A stretch of DNA of 64,000 nucleotides from Lysobacteraceae bacterium (lineage in GTDB: Bacteria > Pseudomonadota > Gammaproteobacteria > Nevskiales > Nevskiaceae), in the NCBI GenBank assembly GCA_013823855.1, contig PNMW01000046.1:20361-84360 (forward strand), given 5' to 3'. This document shows, one piece after another, positions 9,444 through 18,202 of the stretch (the stretch's first letter is position 1; each line of letters opens with the position of its first letter). Made by a program: the position numbers and the translations under genes. The notes beneath the pieces are model-generated. The model saw only the letters and a program-made list of their open reading frames with translations, was not told the DNA's origin and ran no database searches.

Positions 9444-10224
9444 GGATCGCTCCGCTGATCTCGGCGGCGGTCATGCCGGGCCGGAAGCCTTCGACGCAGT
9501 GATACGGCGGCTCGTCCTTGACGTAGGCCATGGTCATCGCGTCGAGCATGGTCCACAGGATGTCGAGCTTGAACTTCAGCAGCTCCAGCGCCCGTTCCTG
9601 TTCGGCGCGGCTGCGGAACAGGTCCAGCGTCAGGCCGAGGCCGTGCTGCACGTCGCGATGCGCTTCCTGGACGCGGCCCTTGAAGTAGTCGAGCCCGCTG
9701 TTCTCGATCCATGGATAGTGCTTCGGCCACTCGGCGATGCGCTCCTTGTGGATGCTCGGTGCGAACAGCTCGGTCAGCGACGAGGCCACGCCTTCCTGCC
9801 AGGATGCGCGCCGCACGAAGTTCACGTAGGCATCGACCGCGAAACGCACGCCGGGCAGCACGTAGCGGTGGCTGACGATGTCCTCGCGGGCAAGGCCCAC
9901 GGCGATGCCGAGGCGTACCCAGCGTTCGATGCCGCCTTCGGTCTCGTCATTGCCGTCGTGATCGATGATCCGCTGGATCCAGCGGCGGCGGACTTCGCGG
10001 TCCGGGCAATTGGCGAGGAGTGCGGCATCCTTGTTGGGGATCGCGGTCTGGTAGTAGAAGCGGTTCAGCACCCAGCCCTGAACCGCCTCCTTGGTCAGAC
10101 GGCCCTCGTTCATCGCCCGCTGGAAGGGGTGGTGGATGTGGTAGTACGGCTCGAACGCCTTCAGGCGTGCGGCGAATTCTTCGCGGGTCCAGGGCAGGTC
10201 GTGCGTTGCGACGGCTGCGTTCAT
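9436..10224 (-). CDS. pqqC: Pyrroloquinoline-quinone synthase PqqC
   Basis: A 262-residue cofactorless oxidase that performs the final ring closure and eight-electron oxidation to PQQ. Diagnostic stretches include PYHIHHPFQ (residues about 31-39), [21 protein letters not shown] and [15 protein letters not shown]. The start at 10224 has an AGGAGGAG ribosome site. It lies 29 bp after pqqB and overlaps pqqD, within the pqq operon. Confidence 0.96.
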   Translation of the reverse strand: MNAAVATHDLPWTREEFAARLKAFEPYYHIHHPFQRAMNEGRLTKEAVQGWVLNRFYYQTAIPNKDAALLANCPDREVRRRWIQRIIDHDGNDETEGGIERWVRLGIAVGLAREDIVSHRYVLPGVRFAVDAYVNFVRRASWQEGVASSLTELFAPSIHKERIAEWPKHYPWIENSGLDYFKGRVQEAHRDVQHGLGLTLDLFRSRAEQERALELLKFKLDILWTMLDAMTMAYVKDEPPYHCVEGFRPGMTAAEISGAIHV

Positions 10225-10253
10225 GTGACGGCTCCTCCTGCAGGTTGTAGCGG

Positions 10254-11168
10254 CTACAGCTCGAACACCATCCCGTCCTGCGCCACCTCGACGCCGGCGG
10301 CGTGGACGGCGGCGCGCTCGGGGCCATCCTCGACGAGGATCGGATTGGTGTTGTTGATATGGATCAAGACCCGGCGCGCCTGCGGGTAGGCCGCCAGCAC
10401 TTCGAGCATGCCGCCGGGACCGGACTGGTACAGGTGACCCATTTCGCGCGCCAGCTTCTTGCCGACGCCGCGGCGGCTCATCTCGTCATCGGTCCAGGTG
10501 GTGCCGTCGACGAGGATCAGGCTGGCCTGGCGCATGGCCCGCTCGACCGGCGGCTCGATCACGCCGAGCCCCGGCGCGTACAGCGCGCAGGCCTGGGTGA
10601 CGGTATTGCGGATCACCAGGCCCAAATTGTCGCCCGGCGCCGGAGCCGCACGGTGCGGCGAATAAGGTGGCGCCTTCGAGGTCAGCGCGAACGGCTCGAA
10701 CTGGACGGCGTCGATGCCCGGCACGGTGAACGGCGTGCCGTCCGGCTTCACCTCGAACCAGTCGACGCCGCAGTAGTGCTCGAGGATGTTGAAGATCGGA
10801 AAGCCGCTGGTGAGATCGGCCTTGACCCGGGCCGAGCAGTAGATCGGCAGGCGCACCCGCGATTCGCGCAGCATCAGCAGGCCGGTGACGTGGTCGATCT
10901 GCGCGTCCATCAGGAACACCGCCTTGATGCCGGTGTCGCGCAGGCTGCGGTTCGGCTGCAGGTCGGGGGTCGACAGGATCTGCTGGCGGATGTCGGGCGA
11001 AGCGTTGATCAGTGCCCAGTCGCTGCCGTTCGACGACACGGCGATCGACGACTGGGTGCGGGCGATCGCGTTCAGCCGTGTGCTTCGACAGCCATCGCAG
11101 GTTTCGCAGTTGCAGTTCCACTGCGGGAATCCTCCTCCCGCGGCGGAACCCAGAATTCTGATTTTCAT
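10254..11168 (-). CDS. pqqB: PQQ biosynthesis protein PqqB
   Basis: A 304-residue metallo-beta-lactamase-fold protein ([21 protein letters not shown].., then [15 protein letters not shown]) required for hydroxylation of the tyrosine moiety during PQQ synthesis. The Cys cluster CNCETCDGC near residue 20 is a family hallmark. It is separated from pqqA by 158 bp that contain a strong terminator hairpin, so its expression is expected to be lower than that of pqqA. No clear ribosome site precedes the ATG, which fits reduced translation. Confidence 0.95.
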   Translation of the reverse strand: MKIRILGSAAGGGFPQWNCNCETCDGCRSTRLNAIARTQSSIAVSSNGSDWALINASPDIRQQILSTPDLQPNRSLRDTGIKAVFLMDAQIDHVTGLLMLRESRVRLPIYCSARVKADLTSGFPIFNILEHYCGVDWFEVKPDGTPFTVPGIDAVQFEPFALTSKAPPYSPHRAAPAPGDNLGLVIRNTVTQACALYAPGLGVIEPPVERAMRQASLILVDGTTWTDDEMSRRGVGKKLAREMGHLYQSGPGGMLEVLAAYPQARRVLIHINNTNPILVEDGPERAAVHAAGVEVAQDGMVFEL

Positions 11169-11228
11169 GTTCGGGGTTCGACTGGGATGCGTGGCAATTG
11201 CTGCGCTGCATCCAAGAAATCATCCTGC

Positions 11229-11254
11229 AAAACAAAGCCCCCGTTTCCGGGGGC
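11229..11254 (-). terminator. Attenuating terminator between pqqA and pqqB
   Basis: On the minus strand a 7-bp GC stem (arms 11237-11243 and 11248-11254, loop of 4) is followed by TTTGTTTT, a rho-independent terminator. It lies between pqqA and pqqB, so partial read-through would make pqqA transcript more abundant than pqqBCDE, as needed when PqqA is consumed as substrate. Confidence 0.8.
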
Positions 11255-11326
11255 CCCATTCTGCAACGACCGCTGTCTGGCCAGATCCGTTCCGGTTGAC
11301 CCGGTTCGGCTGAGGCCGAAAGAGAC

Positions 11327-11401
11327 TCAGCGGTTCAGGATGTACATCGTCACTTCCATGCCGAAACGCATTTCGGTGAAGCTCGGGGTCGTCCAACGCA
11401 T
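11327..11401 (-). CDS. pqqA: PQQ precursor peptide PqqA
   Basis: A 24-residue ribosomally made peptide, MRWTTPSFTEMRFGMEVTMY followed by ILNR. It contains the E-x3-Y motif (Glu16, Tyr20) whose two side chains are joined and processed into PQQ. The start at 11401 has GGAGG at 7-nt spacing; the longer frame upstream would run through the promoter region and is rejected. A sigma-54-type promoter lies 64 bp upstream, and an attenuating terminator follows. Confidence 0.97.
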   Translation of the reverse strand: MRWTTPSFTEMRFGMEVTMYILNR

Positions 11402-11464
11402 GATCAATCCTCCAATTGGTTCGCAGTGGTGTGCCAGCTTGCCCTTATACGGACAGAGTGGCAG

Positions 11465-11480
11465 TGCAGAGACTATGCCA
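11465..11480 (-). promoter_or_regulatory. Sigma-54 (-24/-12) promoter of pqqA
   Basis: Minus-strand sequence TGGCATAGTCTCTGCA has GG and GC at the required 10-bp separation and matches TGGCACG-N4-TTGCA at most positions. Transcription would start near 11454, giving a leader of about 53 nt before pqqA. The adjacent downstream-facing gene on the other side encodes a sigma-54 activator. Confidence 0.72.
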
Positions 11481-11647
11481 CGTCGAATCCGGTTCCCAAT
11501 CGTCTGTATCAATGGTCGGGATTGGGAATTCACAAGTCGCTGTCACCACTGGAATTTAACGACATCCAGAGGTGCGGACTCAAGCCTTCCGGAACCCTTG
11601 CCCTGCCAGCATCGTGGCCGGCGTTGGCCGTTCGCGCCGATGCCTTG

Positions 11648-11663
11648 TGTCAGATCCGGGACA
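11648..11663. promoter_or_regulatory. Putative activator (UAS) site upstream of pqqA
   Basis: Inverted repeat TGTC-N8-GACA (TGTCAGATCCGGGACA). An almost identical element (TGTCAGGCCTGCGACA) lies upstream of the aldehyde dehydrogenase promoter. Centred about 200 bp from the predicted pqqA start, the usual range for sigma-54 enhancer sites; it overlaps the stop codon of the activator gene. Confidence 0.5.
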
Positions 11664-13704
11664 GATCGTCACGCCGTGCCTCACCCACCGGGATCGCGTG
11701 TCGCTTCAGCTTGCGGTACAGCGTGTTGCGGCTCATGCCGAGATCACGGGCGGTCATCGTCATGTTCCACTGGTGGGTCTCGACGGCGCGCAGGATCGCC
11801 GCCTTCTCGGCGGCTTCCAGCGGATTGACACCTGCAATCGCCTGCAGTGTCGGCGCTTCTGGCGCCGGCAGGGCCGCGGGTGTCGCTGCCGTCGGCAGCG
11901 CCCTGGCTTTCGCCAGTTGGAAACTGCGTGGCAGATCGGCGATCCGCACCACGCCGTCCTCGCAGATCGCGAGCGCGGTGCGGATGACATTGCGCAGTTC
12001 GCGGATGTTGCCGGGCCAGTCGTAGGCGAGCAGGCATTCGAAGGCATCGGCTTCGATCGATACGGCTTCGCCGGCACGCGCTTCGAGCGCAATGAAGCGG
12101 CGGATCAGCGCTTCGGCATCGACCCTGTCCTTGAGCGCCGGCAACTCCAGCGTCATGCCGTTGAGCCGGTAGTAGAGATCTTCGCGGAAACTGCCGCTGG
12201 CAATCATCTCGCGCAGGTCGCGGTGCGAGGCGCTGAGCACGCAGAGTTCGACCTTGACTGCCTGCTCGCAGCCCAGCGGCACCACCTCCTGCTCCTCCAG
12301 CACCCTGAGCAGGCGAGTCTGCAGGTTCAGCGGCATGTCGCCGATTTCATCGAGGAACAGCGTGCCGCCGCTCGATTGCTGGATGCGGCCGCGCATGCCT
12401 TCCTTGCGCGCGCCGGTGAAGGCGCCGGACTTGTAGCCGAACAGCTCCGACTCGATCAGCGTTTCCGGGATGGCGGCACAGTTCACCGCGACGAACGGCT
12501 GGGCGGCACGCGCGCTGGCGAGGTGGATCGCCTTGGCAAACACCTCCTTGCCGGAGCCGGTCGGCCCCTGGATCAGGATCGGCACCCGGGTGTCGGCCAG
12601 CCGGCGCGCAGCGCGGATGTTCTGCAGCATCTGCGGATCCTGGCCAGCGAGATCGGCCAGCGACAGGGCATTGACCGACGGCGCCGGGACGATCTGCACG
12701 CGTTCGCTGGGCGGACGGCGGGCGCGGTCGCTCTGGGCGTCGATGCGGCCGATCAGCTGTGGGGGCGCCAGGGTGACGAAGAAACGGCGGCCATAGCGCT
12801 GGTCGCGGACCGGCATCAGCGCCATCCGCGTGTTGATCAGCTGGGTGAGCTCCATCTCGCCGATGTCGAACAGCTCGCCGACCGGCCGGCCGATCAGGCT
12901 GGCACGGCTCGGCGCCGACAGCAGCGACACCGCCATGTCGTCGGCCGCCACGATGTGACCATCCTCGGACAGCGCGAGCGCGGCGTCGTGCAGCAGGTTC
13001 ACGAACTCAGGCCGGCTGTGGAAGCGCAGCACGCGATACGGCTGGCAGCGGCGCAGGAACAGGCACTTCTCGATCATCCGCGCCGAGGTGTTGACCAGCG
13101 CCATCGTGTGCATCTGGCTGGCGCGGGTGTCGTGGCTGCCGACCGAGGACGCGTCGAGCACTGCGATCAGTTCGCCGTTCATGTCGCGGATCGGCGCACC
13201 CGAGCACGACAGGCCGATGTGGCGGGCGCGGAAGTGATCATTGCGATGCACGGTGATCGCCCGGCCTTCGGCGATGCAGGTGCCGATACCGTTGGTGCCT
13301 TCGCTCTGCTCGCTCCACTCGGCGCCAACCAGCAGGCCGGCGCTGCGGAACATCTTGTTGAGCGTGGGATCGACCTTGTCGGTCAGGATGATGCCCTTGG
13401 CATCGGTCAGCAGCAGCGCGTAGCCGGAGCCGCTGATCTGGTCGTAGAGCGTGTCGATTTCGGCGCGCGCGATCTCGACCAGCTCGTCGTGACGTTCCTG
13501 AAGATCCTTGAGATTGTTGGAGTCGATGACGCTGGGCGCGTGCAATCGGGCCGGATCGAGACGGAAATCGTTGAGGCAACGTTGCCACGAGACCCGGATC
13601 GCCTCGTCGAAGCCGGCCTTGGTGGACAGCCCGCCGTTGATCGTGCGCAACACGCCATTGGCGTGCTGCACCGCCGCGTTATCGCCCATTTCCTCGCACC
13701 TCAT
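11650..13704 (-). CDS. AcoR-type sigma-54-dependent transcriptional activator
   Basis: A 684-residue regulator. It has an N-terminal GAF-like sensor region (about residues 90-220, with TNGIGTCIAEGRAITVHRNDHF), a PAS-like middle, a AAA+ sigma-54 interaction domain (Walker A GPTGSGKEVFAKA, the GAFTGA loop near residue 427, GGTLFLDEIGD) and a C-terminal Fis-type helix-turn-helix (MTARDLGMSRNTLYRKLKRH). AcoR-like proteins activate alcohol, acetoin and PQQ genes in response to small metabolites. It lies between pqqA and the aldehyde dehydrogenase gene, both of which have -24/-12 promoters and shared TGTC-N8-GACA sites, so these are likely targets. The start could instead be the ATG five codons later. 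Confidence 0.93.
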   Translation of the reverse strand: MRCEEMGDNAAVQHANGVLRTINGGLSTKAGFDEAIRVSWQRCLNDFRLDPARLHAPSVIDSNNLKDLQERHDELVEIARAEIDTLYDQISGSGYALLLTDAKGIILTDKVDPTLNKMFRSAGLLVGAEWSEQSEGTNGIGTCIAEGRAITVHRNDHFRARHIGLSCSGAPIRDMNGELIAVLDASSVGSHDTRASQMHTMALVNTSARMIEKCLFLRRCQPYRVLRFHSRPEFVNLLHDAALALSEDGHIVAADDMAVSLLSAPSRASLIGRPVGELFDIGEMELTQLINTRMALMPVRDQRYGRRFFVTLAPPQLIGRIDAQSDRARRPPSERVQIVPAPSVNALSLADLAGQDPQMLQNIRAARRLADTRVPILIQGPTGSGKEVFAKAIHLASARAAQPFVAVNCAAIPETLIESELFGYKSGAFTGARKEGMRGRIQQSSGGTLFLDEIGDMPLNLQTRLLRVLEEQEVVPLGCEQAVKVELCVLSASHRDLREMIASGSFREDLYYRLNGMTLELPALKDRVDAEALIRRFIALEARAGEAVSIEADAFECLLAYDWPGNIRELRNVIRTALAICEDGVVRIADLPRSFQLAKARALPTAATPAALPAPEAPTLQAIAGVNPLEAAEKAAILRAVETHQWNMTMTARDLGMSRNTLYRKLKRHAIPVGEARRDDLSRI

Positions 13705-13901
13705 CTCGACTGCCCCGCGCTGCTTCGACGCTGAGGCTTATTGATTTTCATGACACTGCTTTGGAGTTCCGGCGGCCTGATGCCACGCCGGAAGCAACAG
13801 TAGTGCCAGCGGACGGTAGTCCCGTGCGAGGACTGCGTCAACGAAAAAGGGCGCTGACGGCGACGCTGCGTCGTCGAACGGTGCATAGGGGGCAAATACT
13901 G

Positions 13902-13917
13902 TGTCAGGCCTGCGACA
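13902..13917. promoter_or_regulatory. Putative activator (UAS) site upstream of aldehyde dehydrogenase
   Basis: TGTCAGGCCTGCGACA, an inverted TGTC/GACA repeat with 8-bp spacer, flanked by TG and G exactly as in the pqqA-side copy (15 of 20 positions identical over the extended site). Centre is about 140 bp upstream of the predicted start of transcription. Confidence 0.5.
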
Positions 13918-14022
13918 GCGGTTTTGGCTGGCGCGCCGGACCTGTGACAGCGCAGGATAGGAAACCTGCAGCGCGGCGTCGGAAATCGTTGGTCATCAGC
14001 GGTTTGCAGGGTCTCGGCCGGC

Positions 14023-14038
14023 TGGCTTGCTTCTTGCC
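14023..14038 (+). promoter_or_regulatory. Sigma-54 (-24/-12) promoter of aldehyde dehydrogenase
   Basis: TGGCTTGCTTCTTGCC: TGGC..G at -24 and TTGC at -12 with the invariant GG/GC 10-bp separation. Predicted start of transcription near 14049, leader of about 105 nt to the ATG at 14154. Confidence 0.75.
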
Positions 14039-14153
14039 ATCGCGAGGCCGTCGCGACGCAGCCGGTGGTGACGATCAGCGGGAACGAGTGATCGGCCAAG
14101 GCTGTCGCAGGCACTCAATGTCATTTGCAATAACGAATACGAGGAGATCAGCA

Positions 14154-15665
14154 ATGGATGGATCGAAAGGTCTTGAAGCACTGGGCGCAGCCGCCCGCAA
14201 GTTCATCAGCAGCCCGAAGCAGATCCTGATCGACGGCGCCTGGGTCAATTCGACCTCGGGCGAGACCTTCGAGGTCTACAACCCGGCCACCGGTCAGGTC
14301 GTCGCCCACGCGCAGGCCGGTTCGAAGGAAGACATCAACGCCGCCGTCGCCGCTGCCCGTCGTGCGTTCGCCGACAACAGCGAATGGCGCAAGATGTCGC
14401 CGGCCAACCGAGGCAAGCTGCTGCACCGCATCGGCGACCTGATCCTCAAGCATCAGGACGAGCTGGGCGAACTGGAATCGCTGGACAACGGCAAGCCGGT
14501 TGTCGTCGCCAAGATCGCGGACGTCGCGCTCGCCGCCGACATCTTCCACTACATGGCCGGCTGGGCCACCAAGTCGGAAGGCAACACGCTGGACCTGTCG
14601 GTGCCGTTCACCCCGGGCACCGAGTACCACGCCTACACCAAGCGCGAACCGATCGGCGTCGTCGGCCAGATCATTCCGTGGAACTTCCCGATCCTGATGG
14701 CGGCGTGGAAGCTTGCTCCGGCGCTGGCCTGCGGCTGTACCGTGATCCTGAAGCCGGCCGAGGAAACCCCGCTGACCGCGCTGCGTCTTGCCGAACTGAT
14801 CCAGGAAGCCGGTCTGCCGAAGGGCGTGCTGAACGTGGTCACCGGCTTCGGTGAAACCACCGGCGCGCCGCTGGCCGGCCACCCGGGCGTCGACAAGGTC
14901 GCCTTCACCGGCTCGACCGAAGTCGGCAAGCTGATCGTCAAGGCCGCCGCCAACGACCTCAAGAAGCTGACGCTGGAACTCGGCGGCAAGTCGCCGAACA
15001 TCATCATGAACGACGCCGACCTCTCGAAGGCGATCCCGGGTGCGGCCAGCGCGATCTTCTTCAACCAGGGCCAGACCTGCTGCGCCGGTTCGCGCCTGTT
15101 CATCCAGGACAAGGTCTACGACGAAGTCATCGCCGGCATCGCCGCCTACGCCAAGGGTCTGAAGGTGGGCCCGGGCCTCGATCCGTCGACCCAGCTCGGC
15201 CCGCTGGTCTCGCAGAACCAGCTTGACCGCGTCAGCGGCTACCTGAAGGCCGGTCCGGCCGAAGGCGCCTCGCTGGCCGCCGGCGGCAGCCGCTGGGGCA
15301 ATGAAGGCTACTTCGTCGAACCGACGCTGATGGTCAACGTCGCCGACAGCGCCAAGGTCGTGCAGGAAGAAATCTTCGGGCCGGTGCTGGTCGCCAGCCG
15401 TTTCACCGAGGTGGACGACGAACTGGTCCGCCGCGCCAACGACTCGGTCTACGGCCTGGCCGCGGGCATCTGGTCGCAGGACGTGTCGAAGATCCACAAG
15501 CTGGTGCCGCGTCTGCGCGCCGGCACGGTCTGGGTCAACTGCTACAACATCTTCGACGCCTCGATGCCGTTCGGCGGCTACAAGCAGTCGGGCTGGGGCC
15601 GCGAGATGGGCCATCAGGTGCTGAACAACTATCTCGAAACCAAGTCGGTCTGCATCGCCTACTGA
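14154..15665 (+). CDS. NAD(P)-dependent aldehyde dehydrogenase
   Basis: A 503-residue soluble aldehyde dehydrogenase that would oxidise aldehydes produced by the PQQ dehydrogenases (for example acetaldehyde) to acids. Visible motifs are PWNFPILMAAWKLAPAL, the catalytic Glu stretch LELGGKSPN and the catalytic Cys in GQTCCAGSRLF. The C-terminal GGYKQSGWGREMG motif is typical of the ALDH1/2-like group. The start at 14154 has GAGGAG at 7-nt spacing; the upstream extension of the frame crosses the promoter. Its -24/-12 promoter and position beside an AcoR-type activator parallel pedI/exaC genes in Pseudomonas. Preferred substrate is not deducible. Confidence 0.92.
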   Translation: MDGSKGLEALGAAARKFISSPKQILIDGAWVNSTSGETFEVYNPATGQVVAHAQAGSKEDINAAVAAARRAFADNSEWRKMSPANRGKLLHRIGDLILKHQDELGELESLDNGKPVVVAKIADVALAADIFHYMAGWATKSEGNTLDLSVPFTPGTEYHAYTKREPIGVVGQIIPWNFPILMAAWKLAPALACGCTVILKPAEETPLTALRLAELIQEAGLPKGVLNVVTGFGETTGAPLAGHPGVDKVAFTGSTEVGKLIVKAAANDLKKLTLELGGKSPNIIMNDADLSKAIPGAASAIFFNQGQTCCAGSRLFIQDKVYDEVIAGIAAYAKGLKVGPGLDPSTQLGPLVSQNQLDRVSGYLKAGPAEGASLAAGGSRWGNEGYFVEPTLMVNVADSAKVVQEEIFGPVLVASRFTEVDDELVRRANDSVYGLAAGIWSQDVSKIHKLVPRLRAGTVWVNCYNIFDASMPFGGYKQSGWGREMGHQVLNNYLETKSVCIAY

Positions 15666-15678
15666 ACGGGCAGTGCCG

Positions 15679-15744
15679 ATCGGCTGCGAAAAGCCGATAG
15701 TTGTCGCTGACATGAGGCCCGGGTGATGCTCGCCCGGGCCTCAT
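15679..15744 (+). terminator. Tandem hairpins after the aldehyde dehydrogenase gene
   Basis: A 7-bp hairpin (15679-15685 / 15692-15698) is followed by a perfect 12-bp one (ATGAGGCCCGGG at 15712-15723 and its complement at 15733-15744). There is no strong T-run, but the second stem is very stable; it probably isolates the following two-component operon. Confidence 0.6.
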
Positions 15745-15813
15745 TCGTTGAGCGCCATGGGGTCTTGTGAACAGGCGCCGTATCGAGCGCCCGCTGCCGG
15801 AGGAGAAAGCCGA

Positions 15814-16440
15814 ATGATCCGTATCCTGCTTGTCGACGATCACGCCGTGGTTCGTGCCGGCTATCGTCAGCTGCTGGAGTGCGCCCCCGAGTACCAGGTG
15901 GTGGCGGAAGCGGCTTCCGCCGCGGCTGGCTACCGGCGGTTCCTCGAATGCGTCCCCGATGTGGTGATCACCGATCTGTCGTTGCCGGGCGTCGGGGGCA
16001 TCGAATTGCTGCGCCGCCTGCGCGCCCGGCAGCCGGAACTGCGGGCGCTGGCGTTCAGCGTCCACGAGGAGCCGATGTTCGTCGAGCGGGCACTCGCCGC
16101 CGGCGCGCTCGGCTACGTGTCGAAGCGCTCGGCGCCCGACACTCTGGTCGCCGCGGTCGACGCCGTGGCCCGCGGCCGGGAATTCCTGTCGCCGGATCTT
16201 GCCCACGCCCGCGAGCATCAGCGCAAGCCGAACGACGCGCTGCACAGCCTGTCGCAACGGGAGTTCGAGATCTTCCGGCAAGTCGCCGAGGGACGCTCGG
16301 TGCGCGACATCGCCAGCGGCCTGTGCATCAGCGGCAAGACCGTTTCCAACCACTATTCGCAGATCCGGGTGAAGCTCGGCTTGCGCTCGGCGGCGGAGAT
16401 GGCGCGTCTGGCGATCGTGGCCGGCATCGTGCGTGTCTGA
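15814..16440 (+). CDS. LuxR/NarL-family response regulator (ExaE-like)
   Basis: A 208-residue two-component regulator. The receiver domain is at residues 1-120 (ILLVDDHAVVRAGYRQLLE; phospho-acceptor Asp in DVVITDLSLPG; Lys in GYVSKRSAP), followed by a LuxR-type helix-turn-helix (LSQREFEIFRQVAEGRSVRDIASGLCISGKTVSNH). The start at 15814 has GGAGGAG; the earlier in-frame ATG lacks one. Overlap by 8 bp with the histidine kinase gene makes the pair one unit. Position beside PQQ dehydrogenase genes suggests the ExaDE/PedS-PedR role of controlling ethanol oxidation genes; this is inferred from context. Confidence 0.9.
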   Translation: MIRILLVDDHAVVRAGYRQLLECAPEYQVVAEAASAAAGYRRFLECVPDVVITDLSLPGVGGIELLRRLRARQPELRALAFSVHEEPMFVERALAAGALGYVSKRSAPDTLVAAVDAVARGREFLSPDLAHAREHQRKPNDALHSLSQREFEIFRQVAEGRSVRDIASGLCISGKTVSNHYSQIRVKLGLRSAAEMARLAIVAGIVRV

Positions 16441-17878
16441 ACTCGCGGTCGATGCGTCGGGCGCGCCTGCGCGCGGCCCACGCTGGCTGCTGCGGGCGTT
16501 GATGACCCGGGTCGACCTCAAGACCCGGCTCAGCCTGTTCATCGGCCTGCTGCTCGGGGTGGTGCTGCTGCTCGCCGTCTACGCGGTGCTGGGCAATTCC
16601 AAGCGTGCCGTGCAGGGCGAGATCGACGCCGTGATGCGGCTGGCGGGCAATCTGCTCGACGACAAGGCGATCCCCGCCGAAACCACTGACCAGACGGTCC
16701 TGCCGGTGCTGATCAGCGTCTTCGACCACACGCGACATCTGTGCGTGGAGCGGAGCGGCGCGAACGCGGCTGCGAGCGCGCGGTTGTGTCCGGCGGCGAT
16801 CGACGATCGGGTTCCCGACTGGTTCATCGCCCACGTCACCACGGCGCCGCGCGCGCTGCGCGTCGAACTGCCGACCGTCGACGGTCATCGGCAGCCGGTC
16901 GTGATCCACTCCGATCCGGCCGACGAGATCCTCGAAGCCTGGGACGAGGCGCGTCCGTTGCTGCTCCTGATCGTGGCCATCGGCTTCCTGACCAATGCCA
17001 TCGTGGTGTTTTCGGTCTGGCGTGCCTTGAAGCCGATCGACCTGATCCGCGATGCGCTGGGCCGCATCGGCCGCGGCGATCTGCACCCGGGCCTGCCGAA
17101 AGCGACGACGCCGGAGCTGCGGACGATCATCGACGGTGTCGTCGAACTCGGCCTGAGTCTCGAGCAGGCGCGTTCCGACAACCAGCGATTGCTGCGTCAC
17201 AGTCTTGAAGTCCAGGAGCGCGAGCGGCGTTCGATCGCCCGCGAGCTGCATGACGAGATTGGCCAGAGCCTCGCCGCGATGGATGCCGAGGCGGCCCTGC
17301 TGCATCAGCGAGTCGGTGCGACGGCTCCGGAACTGTCGGCGCGTACCCAGGGCATCCGCTCGGGAATCGCCACGCTGTACGACGGACTGCATCTGCTGCT
17401 GGCGCGCCTGCGACCAGCCGGGCTCGATGAATTCGGCCTGGGGCCGACACTGGAAAGCCTGGTAGCCGACTGGTCCGGACGCTGTCCGCAGATCCGCTTC
17501 GAGGTGCGCATCGACGTCGAGCGGGTGGCAGGCGAGGCCCTGGTACAGGTCTACCTGTACCGCATCGCCCAGGAGGCGCTGGTCAACATCGCCCGTCACG
17601 CCCGCGCCCGGCGGGTCAGCGTGATGCTCTGCCGCGATGTCGACGGCGCACTGCACCTGCGCATCTCCGACGACGGCTGCGGCCTGCCGGCCGACCTGCG
17701 CTTCAGCGGTGACACCGAGGCACGTCGGCGCGCGAAACCCGACGGTGATCGGGTGGGGCTGGGGCTGCTCGGAATGATCGAACGTGCCGAGACCCTGGGT
17801 GCCACCTTGCGCATCGATTCGCTGCCCGGCGAGGGCACGACCATCTCGGTGCGACTGCCGCAGCAATTGCTGCTCTGA
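16433..17878 (+). CDS. Sensor histidine kinase, NarX/ExaD-like
   Basis: A 481-residue membrane sensor kinase. The first membrane helix is near residues 30-50 (LSLFIGLLLGVVLLLAVYAVL), followed by a periplasmic part with two cysteines (about 50-165), a second helix (LLLLIVAIGFLTNAIVVFSV) and a HAMP-like linker. The HisKA_3 domain has the phospho-acceptor His in RSIARELHDEIGQSLAAMD, and the HATPase has DDGCGLP and GLGLLGMIERAE. It begins with GTG at 16433 inside the regulator gene; ATG at 16502 is an alternative start. Acts with the adjacent response regulator. Confidence 0.88.
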   Translation: MSELAVDASGAPARGPRWLLRALMTRVDLKTRLSLFIGLLLGVVLLLAVYAVLGNSKRAVQGEIDAVMRLAGNLLDDKAIPAETTDQTVLPVLISVFDHTRHLCVERSGANAAASARLCPAAIDDRVPDWFIAHVTTAPRALRVELPTVDGHRQPVVIHSDPADEILEAWDEARPLLLLIVAIGFLTNAIVVFSVWRALKPIDLIRDALGRIGRGDLHPGLPKATTPELRTIIDGVVELGLSLEQARSDNQRLLRHSLEVQERERRSIARELHDEIGQSLAAMDAEAALLHQRVGATAPELSARTQGIRSGIATLYDGLHLLLARLRPAGLDEFGLGPTLESLVADWSGRCPQIRFEVRIDVERVAGEALVQVYLYRIAQEALVNIARHARARRVSVMLCRDVDGALHLRISDDGCGLPADLRFSGDTEARRRAKPDGDRVGLGLLGMIERAETLGATLRIDSLPGEGTTISVRLPQQLLL

Positions 17879-18202
17879 GCGTGGCATCTGTCACCGCGGG
17901 CTGTAACGCATGTGACTCGTTTGTCGTCCCCTCAGTGAAACAGAACGGGCGTCGACGGCGTTCGGTATAACCGAATAAATATCTTAATTTTCAATTAATT
18001 AGGAAATATTCCTGATTTGGCATGTCGATTGCTCTAGGGGGCTCGCCGTCACACTTGTGCGGGTTGCATGTGTCTACAGGCCAGCGGTCAACAGACTGGT
18101 CGAGGACAGTTGCAGCTGAAGAGGAAGTGGGGCGGCGCGGGATGGGAGTCCGCCGAGGCGGATTGCCGTGCCGTACCTCTCAACAATATTGGGGAATTAC
18201 AA
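17879..18202 (+). other. Porin upstream region
   Basis: This 324-bp gene-free stretch contains a sharply AT-rich block (about 17968-18017) just upstream of a -24/-12 promoter. Within it TTTCAATTAATTA (17989-18001) matches the IHF consensus WATCAAN4TTR except at one base. The remaining 170 nt form the porin leader, ending with a GGGGA ribosome site. Confidence 0.55.
18018..18033 (+). promoter_or_regulatory. Sigma-54 (-24/-12) promoter of the porin gene
   Basis: TGGCATGTCGATTGCT fits TGGCACG-N4-TTGCT with a single mismatch, the best match in the window. An AT-rich, IHF-like element lies immediately upstream, as is usual for DNA-bending at such promoters. Predicted start of transcription near 18044, leader about 160 nt. 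Confidence 0.78.

Larger units (their letters stand above)
13705..14153. other. Divergent regulatory region between activator and aldehyde dehydrogenase
   Basis: A 449-bp gene-free stretch. It holds the TGTC-N8-GACA element at 13902-13917, another GTGACAG half-site near 13947 and the -24/-12 promoter at 14023-14038. No further coding sequence is supported in it. Confidence 0.6.

Noticed and set aside
11421..11436. Another TGGCAC...TGC motif upstream of pqqA on the minus strand
   Set aside because: GG and GC are separated by 9 rather than 10 bp, which sigma-54 RNA polymerase tolerates poorly; the site at 11465-11480 has correct spacing.
11402..11533. N-terminal extension of pqqA (68-residue frame)
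   Set aside because: The extra residues have no PqqA character, would cross the promoter, and the 24-residue form has an ideal ribosome site.
13761..14153. 131-codon N-terminal extension of the aldehyde dehydrogenase
   Set aside because: It runs through the -24/-12 promoter and has random composition; the family start fits the ATG at 14154.
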